Both the position numbers and the translations under genes were made by a program. 64,000 bases of DNA from Xenopus tropicalis (taxonomy: Eukaryota > Chordata > Amphibia > Anura > Pipidae). The stretch's first letter is position 1. Each line of letters begins with the position of its first letter. The DNA is taken from positions 86,143,410-86,207,409 of the forward strand of contig NC_030683.2 of assembly GCF_000004195.4 (NCBI RefSeq). The letters run 5' to 3'. Of the stretch, positions 23,415 through 33,147 are shown piece by piece. Under the pieces are notes generated by a model. It did no database searches. It saw only the letters and a list, made by a program, of their open reading frames with translations, and was not told where the DNA came from.

Positions 23415-24960
23415 AATGAAATCTGATCTGTTGTTGGCTTCGCCCACTTTTTCTAACCTTGGACCACAGTTATATAGTAAAAACCACTGTGTAAAGTTTG
23501 GAGACCCTGGTTTTAATAGTGTCTAAATGGCAGCAATTTAAATTTCCGCCCACTTTTTATAACCTGGATCTGCAGTTACCCAGTGACTAACTCTGCAAAC
23601 TTTAGGGCCCCAAGATTAATAGTGGAAGAATGGCAGCAATTTAAATTTAAATCAATAAAAGCCAATAGGTAAATTGTGATTGGTGGTTGGTAGGTGTGCC
23701 CACTTTTTCTAACCTTGAGTCAAAGTCACCCAGTGACAAACAGTGGGCACCCTGGCATAAATAGTGTGAGAATGGCAGCATTTTAAATCGAAACCAATAA
23801 AATTCAATGGATGAAATCTGATTGGCTGTTTGTGGCCCAACCCACTTTTCCTAATTTTGAACTGTAGTCCCCCGGTGACCAACTTTGCAAAGTTTGGGGA
23901 CTCAGGCATAAAAACACTTCACCATTGAAAGTAAATGTGATTGGCTGTTGGTGGCTCCGCCCACTTTTTTCTAACTTTGAATGGCAAATACCCAGTGACT
24001 AACTTTGGAAAGTTAAACAACCCTGAAATTAATACTTAAATAATGGCATTAGTTTAAATATAAACTAATGTTTATATGCTCCGCCCACTTGTTGTAACCC
24101 TGAATATGTAGTCAGCCAGTGACTGTGCAAAGTTTGGAAACCCTGACATAAATAGTGTGAGAAAAGTAGCATTTTGAATTTAAACCAAAAACATGCAATA
24201 GGTGAAGTCTGATTGGCTGTTGGTGGCTCCACCCACTTTACTAAACTTGGAACATAGTCACCCAGTGACAAACTGTGCAAAGTTTGGGTACCCTGGCATT
24301 AAACATGTGAGTATAGCACCAGTTAAAATTTCCCCACTGAAAACAATGAAAGAAATGTGATTGGCTTTTGGCGGCCCCGCCCACTTTTTCTAACCTCCAG
24401 TACGAAGTCACCCAGTGACTGACTGTGCAAAGTTTGGGAGCCCTGGCATCAAACCAATAAATTCAATAGGTAAAATTTGATTGGCTGTTGGTGGCTCTGC
24501 CCACTTTTCAAAACTAAAACTGCAGTCCCCTAGTGACCAACTGGGAACAGTTTGGGGACCCTGGGGTTAATACTGTGAGAATGGCAGCAGGGTGAATTCC
24601 TGCCAAGTCAAGAGGTAAAATCTGATTGGCTGTTCACAGCTCCGCCCACTTTTGGGCATCCAACAATCATATTTTTATTTAGGCTGACCCCATGACTATG
24701 TGATTCAAGTTTTGGGGAGTGCAGCCTCAAAGCTGTAAGATTGGCAGCAGTTTCAATTTCCACATAAAAGTCAAGAGGTGAAATTTGATTGGCTGTTGTT
24801 GGCCCCTCCCAATTTGGAGTCATCCAACAAATGTTACTGTTTCATTCGGGGTGACCCCATTATTATGTTATTCAAGTTTGGGGGGTGTAGCTTCAAAGCT
24901 GTAAGTGTGGCAGCAGTTTGAAAATCTTCCCTGTCAAGTCAATGGGAAAATTGGGGGGTT
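23415..24960. repeat. Tandem array of ~120-160-bp units, about 10-11 copies
   Basis: Diverged units repeat the order: 'tgattggctgttggtggctc', 'cgcccactttttctaacctt', 'cacccagtgacaaactgtgc', 'aaagtttggggaccctggca', 'taaatagtgtgagaatggca', then 'ttaaaccaataaaatcaat'. The 'cccac' landmark recurs about every 110-160 bases. On the minus strand each unit reads GC box (GGGCGG) then CCAAT box (GCCAATCA). The array ends near 'ggcgccacaaaaagacaggg'. It is older than the 35-bp array because units are 70-85% alike by eye. Confidence 0.85.
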
Positions 24961-25160
24961 CGGAGCGGCGCCACAAAAAGACAGGGGCCGGGATCACTTA
25001 GAAAAGCACAAGCAACCTGCTCCGCTATGGGGCAAAGAAGTGTGGAGAGTTTGGGTGTTGTACCCTATAGGAGGAGTAGCGCTAAGAATAAGAAGAAGAA
25101 AAAGCGGAAGAATAAACTGAAGTTGCAGAACAGTATGTTGGGTTTTCAAACCAACATAAC
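24961..25160. other. Flank of the array with a short hairpin
   Basis: GC-richer sequence, probably part of the same dispersed repeat (gagtttgggtgttgtaccct). At about 25135-25159 tatgttgg and ccaacata form an 8-bp hairpin. Confidence 0.35.
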
Positions 25161-25817
25161 TACAGAGGTCTATTTGTTTAGACAGAGAGTTAGCTGCACT
25201 TGTACAAGTATCTATACTGAATGTCATGTTGCCTTTTTTCCATTCATGACCAAGCAATGTTACATGGTCTCCAAGCTATTGCTAAAACATTTTCATCCAA
25301 TAAAAATAAACAAGATGGCAACAAATCATATTGTTGTTCTCATTATTCTTGAGTATCAACAGTGAATGTTACAGCTGGGTACATGACATATAAAAAAGGG
25401 TGTTAAGATACATTTCTCCATCTTCTATCTGTATATGCCTTACAGGCTTACTTTAACACCCTTTCAACAGTACATGGTAACTATCAAATTCAGGCTCAGC
25501 TCATAAAAGCTTTCAGGAAAATGCTATCTGCTTCTCACATTAGGGGATTCCTTTTCACCCTGCCCATTTAGTATAAAACTCTGGTTCTGAATGAAATCTG
25601 ACAAATTGCTTCTGGCATGCTAGTTTAGTCTTTTTAGTCATGGGCTTTTTTCATATATTTTGTTTTGGGGCATTTATAATTGAGCTAGACATTTATGAGC
25701 TTGTTTAGAAAGGCAGGATAAATAATCTCTAAGCCAGATCGGCATCATTTAACAAAATTTCCATCTGTTCCGTCTGATACAATAAATGTTTCTTTCTTTT
25801 ATATTGAGATACATTTT
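25161..25817. other. Non-coding sequence, nothing recognised
   Basis: No gene, RNA or repeat that I can support. Confidence 0.45.
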
Positions 25818-25938
25818 GTTTGTAAGAGACAGTAGTGTTTGTAAGAGACAGTAGTGTTTGTAAGAGACAGTAGTGTTTGTAAGAGACAGTAGTGTTTGTA
25901 AGAGACAGTAGTGTTTGTAAGAGACAGTAGTGTTTGTA
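25818..25938. repeat. 19-bp tandem repeat, 6 identical copies
   Basis: The unit gtttgtaagagacagtagt is repeated six times without a visible change (25818-25931), then seven bases of a seventh copy follow. Perfect identity suggests recent expansion and likely length polymorphism. Confidence 0.95.
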
Positions 25939-26530
25939 TGCGTAAAAATCATGTAAAATTGTACATGATTTGATATAAAAAACAGATGGACATATATGCC
26001 TCATACTTCATGCTAAATTGGTCTGCCAGTTCTGAGTCTTACTGAACAATATTTCCTTTATAATAACCTTTGTCCTATTACAAAATGGGTAAAGTCATAC
26101 ATAAATTGATATTCTATCGCTGGTAATATAGCTTTGAAGTACTACAGTACTATGCAAATTATTACTTTATTTTTCTTTTGATCTCAAACATAAAATATCA
26201 TAGTATGCCATTTGCAATTAAGTCTATGCAATATCAGGGCTGTGGCACTAAGTACGGCTAATTCATCTCTTTAATAGTTGACTAAAGCAAGCATTTTATT
26301 AAAATGTCTCTGCATACCTCCCAGTTTGCAAGAGACTGTGACTGGGAGCTTAAATTTAGCTCATTGATGACATCCAATGGAAGGACAACTTTATCCCTTA
26401 GCTAAGGTAACTTAAGACATCTACCAACTGCAGGTTTAAAGAGAAGTGATTAATAAGTGACCACAGGTCCAGCAATTACTTAAAGGAGAACTAAAGTTTA
26501 ACAAGGAAGAAGGGTGGAAATGATGTAAAC

Positions 26531-27404
26531 CAGCACTGACCAACTTCTGCGGTGCCGAGGGCCAGAATTTCTCTAGCATACATGGTGGAGGGCCGCTAAT
26601 GGAAGCCGGTTTTGACCACTCCCCCCTTTTAACCACACCCATTTTATCACAATGGTGGTAGTGCAGTAAAAACCCAAATGCTTGGTCCTCACTGCTGGGA
26701 TATCAACCATCATTGATATGTGAAAGAATTATATTATGTCATATTAAGACATATGCCTTAAATCCATATGCCTCCCCTTAAATCTATCCACCTCCCCTGT
26801 GGATAGCACAGCAACCACCAGCACAGAATTACACCCCTTAGGGACCATTTAATGCTAACAAACTCCCAGAACAAACCCCTGCCAGGTTCACCTCCCACAG
26901 GCAGCATAGGGCAGGCAGAGTATGGCACACATAGGCAGCACTCTACCTGCCCTATGCTGCCTGTGTGTTCCATACTCTGCCTTCTCTATGCTGCCTGTGT
27001 GTGCCATACTCTGCCTGCCCTATGCTGCCTGTGTGTTCCATACTCTGCCTGTTCTATGCTGCCTGTGTGTGCCATACACACAGGCAGCATAGGTCAGGCA
27101 GTACATACAATGTCTGAAGTGTGAACGGGTGAACAATGTGGGTGATTACAGCCTGAGCCTGAGGTGTGAACACTGCAGGGGATGAACAATGCAGAGATTA
27201 AAAGGTGTGAACAGTACAGGGGATTACATTTTTAAACAATACAGGGGGATTACAGCCTGAATTTGAGATGAGAACCATGCAGGGGGCCAGTTAATCTCAG
27301 TAGTGATAGCATTTAAAGTTTACTGAAAAGTAAGCCATCAAAGCAGCCAGACAGGTGGGGGGCCACAAAGAGGGGGGTCGCGGGCCCCCAGTTGGACAGC
27401 ACTG
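26531..27404. mobile_element. hAT element, 874 bp, nested in a T2 MITE
   Basis: Ends are CAGCACTGACCAAC and, inverted, CAGTGCTGTCCAAC. Perfect 8-bp duplications atgtaaac lie at 26523-26530 and 27405-27412. The right third matches the remnant at 16646-16814. It holds a 34-bp tandem array (26945-27080) whose flanks are inverted copies of the same unit. No transposase frame is seen. Confidence 0.85.
26895..27105. repeat. 34-bp tandem repeat with inverted flanking copies
   Basis: The unit 'tatgctgcctgtgtgtgcca' + 'tactctgcctgccc' occurs about four times (26945-27080), alternating gtgtgcc and gtgttcc. Both flanks carry it inverted (ggcagcatagggcaggcaga at about 26899, acacaggcagcataggtcag at about 27077). 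The whole block could fold into a large hairpin. Confidence 0.85.
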
Positions 27405-27587
27405 ATGTAAACGGATGGTGCATTATATTTGGGGTTCTGTACCAGCCTAGGGTAATCACAGCCCTTTAGCAGAGAAGATATGTGCCTCTAATGATGCCCC
27501 TGTAGCTCCCCATCTTCTTTTCTGCTGCTTCATGCCTTGTGATAACCCCTTACCTCAGCTTCTTAACAGCTGTTGGGGCAACACTAT

Positions 27588-27990
27588 GGGGCACATTCAT
27601 CAAAGTACGAGTTTGAAAATTCGGATCAGATATGATAATTTCTGATGATTGCAAATATCACTTATGGAAAAATCGGAATAGTCACGATAATATCATTTTG
27701 GCGATCCGAAAGTCACGTAATTTTCGTATTGAACTATTGTAAACAGCCTCTCATAGGACTCAATGGCACTCTGCAACTCCAACCTGTCCCAAGGAAAGTC
27801 ACGATACCGAAGATTGAATGAATCTGAAACTTTCGTACTCGGCGCTACAATACGATTTTGTTGCACAAATTTTGTTGCAAATGTACGAAAAAGTCGCACA
27901 AAGTACGAGAAAGTCGCAGAAAATACGCACAGTACGACCAAATATGAATTTTTTGTATTTTGTACCTGTCATACTTTGATAAATGTGCCC
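27588..27990. mobile_element. Harbinger-like MITE, about 400 bp
   Basis: Ends are ggggcacattcatcaaagta and (inverted) ggggcacatttatcaaagta, with TAT on both sides, consistent with the 3-bp target duplications of PIF/Harbinger elements. The interior is rich in acgaaaaagtcgc-type words. It is related to 388-930 and shares its terminal GGGGCACATTTA with 54142-54653. Confidence 0.65.
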
Positions 27991-28080
27991 CTATAAGTAA
28001 GTAAGTGTCACTGAAACTTGTAAAAAAATCTAAAAGGGGGAGCTCCCGTCACAAGTTTAAAGGTCTGGATCATTATTGGT

Positions 28081-28408
28081 ACAGGTATAGGACCTGTTAT
28101 CCAGAATGCTCGGGACCTGGGGTTTTCTGGATAAGGGATCTTTCTGTATTTGGATCTCCATACCTTAAGTCTGCTAAAATGCATTTAAATATTAAATAAA
28201 CCCGATAGGCTTGTTTTGCCTCCAATAAGGATTAATTATATCTTAGTTGGGATCAAGTACAAGGTACTGTTTTATAATTACAGGGAAATAGGAAATCATT
28301 ATTTAAAATTAGAATTATTTGCTTACAATGGAGTCTATGGAAGATGGCCTTTCCGTAATTTGAGAACTTTCTGGATAATGGGTTTCCACATAAAGGATCC
28401 CATACCTG
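28081..28408. mobile_element. CAGGTAT-family MITE, copy 3
   Basis: It runs from TA-CAGGTATAGGACC to GGATCCCATACCTG with the full interior (ctccataccttaagtctgc, aacccgataggcttgttttg, ttagttgggatcaagtacaa, ggagtctatgg). It is one of the most complete copies. Confidence 0.85.
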
Positions 28409-29099
28409 ATGCTGAGCTGATTCAGTAAGTTTGGTATATAAAATACACCATTTCTATCCATATTCATTTTTAGGGTTTATTTCTATTAATATGGGAATTT
28501 AATATGGGAATTTATGCTAAAGGTGCCAGGAACCACTTCAGAAGCTTGCAAGGGCACTGCTGCCATGAAGCCAGTTCAGAAACTCGCCTCAGGCGACAGC
28601 TCACGGCAAGTTAACAGTGGCGGCAAAGGGTGGTAACTTATGAGCTGAAATTCTCATATTTAAATAGGAATTTTGGCTCTTCTTGTGCGGAGAGTGCAGT
28701 AGTGATGCGCCCCCTCCTCACCCACCTTTGATGCATCAAAGCTAAATGCATGGGGAGCAGGGCAGCATCAACTTGGCTGCTTCATAGCCGCCTGAGGCAG
28801 TGCTGGAAGCTTGCATACTGTCTTCCTATGTAATGATTATAAAACTGAACCTTAACCTAACTTTATTAACCCTTTATTCAAATTCTACAAGAAGGGACTA
28901 AAGCTTAAACCTTCATTGAGTCCATTTGGACTTCAGGAAATGAATACTGGAACATGCAGTCCACTGAATTACAATATCTTTTTAGTCATTTGCCTGCACC
29001 ATCTAAAGAATTATTTTTAAGGAGTCTATATAGAATTGTATTCATTTGGGCATATTTGTTCTTGATTTTGTCTAACTTTATATAATCATCTAATTTATT
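28409..29099. other. Non-coding sequence
   Basis: No gene. Bases 28540-28830 carry 'aaactcgcctcaggcgacag' and 'gccgcctgaggcagtgctgg', phrases seen in a dispersed frog repeat. Related words occur at 45490-45620. Confidence 0.35.
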
Positions 29100-29440
29100 T
29101 TAAAGGAGAACTAAACCCTCCAAAATAAATATGGCTAGAAATGCCATATTTTATATACTGAACTTATTGCACCAGCATAAAGGTTCGGCATCTCTATATT
29201 AGTAATGATCCAGGCCTTCAAAATTGTCACAGAAGCTTCCCATCTTGGATTCTGCTAGAAGTGTCAGTGACACACACATGCTCAGTGTGCTCTGAGCAGC
29301 TGTTGAAAATCTAAGCTTAGGGGTTGTCGCAAAATCAAGCTAACAATAAGGATTGCCTGTCATATAATCTGATATTACAGGGCTGATTATTAAAGTCTGC
29401 AGCCAACTGAGCTGTCATGTAATGAGAACCTTAGTTAATT
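29100..29440 (+). mobile_element. T2-type MITE, right-truncated
   Basis: It starts TTAA-AGGAGAACTAAACCCTCC and continues 'tggctagaaatgccatattt', 'ctgaacttattgcaccagc', 'acatgctcagtgtgctctga' and 'gctgttgaaaatctaagctt'. This is the left half of the same family whose right half is at 26480. The right terminus is missing. Confidence 0.65.
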
Positions 29441-30885
29441 AAAGGTGTATTTGCAATGATGGTTTAAATATAGTATTATCCTGAAAATAAATGAAACAGT
29501 AGAAATGTTCACTCCTCTAAAAAGATAAGCTTAGTTTTTGTATTATTTTATTATTAGTGGTTGCACATAGGTTAGAGTTTTGGAATTCTGGCTTCTACAC
29601 AAATTAGTTTGTCACTAGCCAATAGATAGGGAGATATTTAAAATACTGCATGGGTCTAGCCATGACTGAGAGTGTGCAATCTGCTTCTTATGTTTTAGTT
29701 TAATAACAAGTAGAAACATAAGGCAAAACATGTTACCTTATCATGTACGGTACATTTAATGCTGCTCTCTAAATTGCCCATTCATTTTCTAAGCACTAAG
29801 CCCTGGAGATACTCCTATTCCTTTCCCAGTAACATTGTTTGCAGCTATATTGACATTCTATTTGCCTCTGTTTCAGAATGTACACTTGTTTTTGTTTTAA
29901 GTTCTCACTGTTGTCTTTCTACATATTTGCCAAGAAATTTCAACATAAGTCCTGTTCCATTGATACCATGAAATACTGTAACACTTTTCTTCCCTCTATC
30001 TTTAATATCAACAAATGTCTAACATATTATGGAACACTGCAAAAATGAAATGCTCTACTTTTATAATTAGTGTAGTTTTATGTGTTAAGATGCAAATAGA
30101 ATATTGTACATTAGTTGAACACATTCTGGTAAGTGGTATACATGCTTAAGTGCCTTACATTGAGCTGAGTAACCTTGACTTGCAATACTTGGTTACTAAT
30201 AAACAGCAGTACATATACATATAGTTTATTTATTTTTCATTCATAGGTATTACTTACATACTTTATAGCAAAAACTCCTTTGTTTTGTAGGAAGCAGTTA
30301 TTTATGCAACTGTAACATTAAATACATTAATAAAGGTAAAAGAAAGCTGCAATAGCATAAAAAAAAATAGTCCTAGTAGGAAAAAAAAGGGGCGCTAAAC
30401 CAATTAGGAATCTTTTCAGAAGTATATTGGACTGTACCATTTGAGATGCTGATTGTACTGCTTAAATGTGTAAATGCAATATATTTTAATTAATAAATTG
30501 TATTATTGATTTTACACCATGGGAGTGCACTCCTCTCTTCTCTTTTGAATGGGAAGCATAATAACAGAATAAACAAATTTATAAAATGAAATAGGAAAGT
30601 CAAAGTTGAGACTTTTTATATAAGCAGGTCTGCTGGTGGCCAGCATACACAGATCTGATAGGGGTGGGCTGGAAAAATTTCTATGTGGGGGGGCTCCTGA
30701 CCTTTAAATAGTATGTAAAAATAATGGTTAAGGAAACTTTTATCCTTTAAAATAAATTACCCTATTTAAAGCAAAGCAAGTGGGCATGGTGTAACGTTGG
30801 CTAGAACTGCAGACACATATGCTGATTATTTCCTCTTGGCTGGGACACTATCTTGTCTAAATTTATATTGTGTGTTTCCCTATTT
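29441..30885. other. Non-coding low-copy sequence
   Basis: No gene or well-supported repeat. Confidence 0.4.
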
Positions 30886-31000
30886 TGCCTCATCACATTA
30901 AAATTCCAATGCTCTCATTCCATTTCTGTGGGACCCCTCTATTGAAATGAATAGAGAGCGGCAGGCTTTAATTTCACATTTTAATAAATCTGCCTGTAAG
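30886..31000. mobile_element. MITE fragment, 'gcagatttattaaaatgtga' type
   Basis: It ends in 'cacattttaataaatctgcc', the inverted form of the terminus of the foldback MITE at 54874-55059. The left end is degraded ('catcacattaaaattcc'). Confidence 0.45.
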
Positions 31001-31010
31001 CATTAAAAAT

Positions 31011-31260
31011 AGTAAAGGGATAGTTCACCTTTAAGTTAACTTTCAGCATATTATATAATGTTCTGTTCTTAGTAACATTTCAGTTAGTCTTCACTTTTTT
31101 ATTATTTGCCTTCCACTTCTGACTCTTTCCAGCTTTTCAAGAGTGGGCACTGACACTATAATTTAGTTTCTTTATAGGAAGAAACATGTTTGACATTTAT
31201 GTTTTAAATGGCTTAATAATAATTGGATTATTGTATCCCTTCTGGTTCCTTCTGCTGCTT
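31011..31260. mobile_element. T2-type MITE, truncated
   Basis: It begins gTAAAGGGATAGTTCACCTTTAAGTTAAC, the first TTAA base mutated to G. It continues 'cttccacttctgactctttc' + 'cagctttt', as in common frog copies. No right end is visible; the far boundary is approximate. Confidence 0.5.
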
Positions 31261-31911
31261 GTGTTCTGGAGGTACACCAGACAGTGAGGACTTCATAAAC
31301 CTTAAGTAAGGGGTGGCAGAATTTGGACCACAATTATGATATGGTGAATTACTCTATGGTATCCATTATAACACAGGATCTATGGCGAGTTGCCAAGAGC
31401 AAATTGTCTCAGAACATCGCTGTCCACATGATATAAAAAAGGTACTTTCAGTTGCCAAACTTCTGCCCGGTTTTCAAAATTCTGAAAACCCTGTGGAACC
31501 CTTAGAATTGCATCCGACAGGCACAGTAACCCCACCCATGACACCATCACGTCGGTAATTTTCGTGATGATGTCAGTATTTCCCAGTGCTGATGTAATCA
31601 CTTGTGCCTTTTTGTCTGGGTTAAAAGCCTTGCAAAGGTGGCAACCATAGAAGTACCCCTTTGATGATCCATAATTGGAAGTGTAGAAACACTAAAGAAA
31701 TAACTGTAGGAGAAAAACATTGAGAGTGCATACAATTATTGATTAGGAGAGGATTGTTAGCTGTATAAAAAGAAGTGGGTCAAAAACATTACCTAAAGTA
31801 AATATACAATAAATGAACATTAGTGACTTTAATGAATGGTTATAGCTACATGCATAATGCAACTGAATGCAGCTCATTAACAAAAGTCTTGGCAGACTGA
31901 TTGCTTCAAGG
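31261..31911. other. Non-coding sequence, nothing recognised
   Basis: No supported feature. Confidence 0.4.
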
Positions 31912-31913
31912 TA

Positions 31914-32241
31914 CAGGTATCGGACCCCTTATCCGGAAACCCGTTATCCAGAAAGCTCCGAATTATGGAAAGCCCGTCTCCCATAGACTCCATTATAAGC
32001 AAATAATTCAGAATTTTAAAACTGATTTCCTTTTTTTATGTAGAAATAAAACAGAACCTTGTAATTGATCCCAACTAAGATATAAATAATCCTTATTGGA
32101 TGCAAAACAATCCTATTGGGTTTAATTAATGTTTTATTAATTTTTTAGTAAACTTAAGGTATGGAGATCCAAATTACGGAAAGACCCCTTATCCGGAATA
32201 CCCTTGGTCCCGAGCATTCTGGATAATGGGTCCTATACCTG
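31914..32241. mobile_element. CAGGTAT-family MITE, copy 4 (complete)
   Basis: Both ends are intact: TA-CAGGTATCGGACC on the left and GGTCCTATACCTG-TA on the right. The only flanking duplication is TA (31912-31913 and 32242-32243), so insertion at TA, as in mariner-type elements, is likely. About 328 bp. Confidence 0.85.
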
Positions 32242-32485
32242 TACAATGTTTATGGAACATGTATAGTTACAAATACATGTGTGAATAACACTTGCGCATG
32301 GAATTGCACTTTGCAGCTGGTCTTGCATTTATTAATTTATTAATGAGCCCCTTTGTGTGTAAATGATCTTTGAGAGCTTAAGAAAAGTAGATAGACTTTT
32401 GTGAGGTTTAGGGAATAATCTGACATTTGTATAAACACTACATGCCCATATAATTGTGGAAATCACTTTTCAAAACTTGACTTTT

Positions 32486-32585
32486 AAAAAATTATTTGCT
32501 TATAATGGAGTCTATGGGAGATGGTCTTCCTGTAATTCGGAACTTTCTGGATAACAGGTTTCCAGATAACGGATCCGATAACTGT
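32486..32585. mobile_element. CAGGTAT-family MITE, copy 5 (right end only)
   Basis: Only the terminal 100 bp is left: 'ttgcttataatggagtctat', 'tcctgtaattcggaactttc', ending ggatccgataactgta. Confidence 0.75.
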
Positions 32586-32910
32586 ATGTTTAAGCTTGTG
32601 TTTCAAACACCCATCAAACACATACATAAAATACCCATGTATGAAAGATTAGGCCTTATATATGATTAGGTTCAAAATAATTTACCTGCTGTTTAAGGCT
32701 GCTGTACTCCTGAAAACACAAGATCACTCTTGTAGAAATAATGAAAACTGATCATTTTTTAAGCAACTTGTACTGGCATTGTTAGCATTACAATTAAAAT
32801 AATAAAAGACACAAAGAAAAAAATATGTGGTGAGAAAAAGACATATCAAAATTCAGAGCTTATTAAACAGATCTCAAAATCTTAATTTTGTTCAGTAATG
32901 AAACCTACCT
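32586..32910. other. Non-coding sequence, nothing recognised
   Basis: No supported feature. Confidence 0.4.
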
Positions 32911-32967
32911 CTTACATGGCATTCACATCCCTGGAAATGAGCCCTGCTGCATTAAAAAAACATATGC

Positions 32968-33024
32968 ACTGGTGGTGCTCATTTATAAACACTTGGGCCC
33001 CTGCCTGTGGCGCTCATTTATCTG
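32968..33024. repeat. Outlying founder-like copies of the 35-bp unit
   Basis: Two degenerate units (ggtgctcatttataaacact + tgggcccctgcctg, then tggcgctcatttatctgaag) lie about 150 bases before the array proper. They suggest the array grew from sequence already at this locus. Confidence 0.7.
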
Positions 33025-33077
33025 AAGAAAGCGGCTCGCAAAGCACCATGGTCAGCCAGAAAATGAATAAAACTCGA

Positions 33078-33147
33078 ACTTTATTTACATTCTAAAAAAC
33101 CCAGAACGCCTGACGCGTTTTGTGAGTACCCGCACTTAATCATAGGC
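33078..33147 (-). ncRNA. Degenerate hammerhead-like motif (locus A)
   Basis: On the minus strand it reads GCCUAUGAUUAAGUGCGGGU, then ACUCACAAAACGCGUCAGGC, then AATAAA about 30 bases on. GUG/CAC pairs inside, ACGCGU is self-complementary, and GCCU pairs with AGGC. The catalytic box is altered (UAUGAUUA in place of CUGAUGA; AAAA for GAAA), so it should be inactive. It directly abuts the 35-bp array. Confidence 0.4.

Larger units (their letters stand above)
26480..27560 (-). mobile_element. T2-type MITE split by a hAT element
   Basis: It starts TTAA-AGGAGAACTAAAGTTTAAC (TTAA at 26480-26483), a T2-type end. The MITE body is interrupted after base 26530 and resumes at 27405 with 'ttctgtaccagcctagg', 'tcacagccctttagcag' and 'ctccccatcttcttttctgc', phrases of the same frog MITE from memory. 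The far terminus is lost near 27560. The intruder is the hAT element at 26531-27404. Confidence 0.65.

Noticed and set aside
25729..26004. Repetitive peptide frame over the 19-bp array
   Set aside because: It is produced by the tandem repeat; a 19-bp period shifts frame each unit, so the peptide repeats only every 57 bp.
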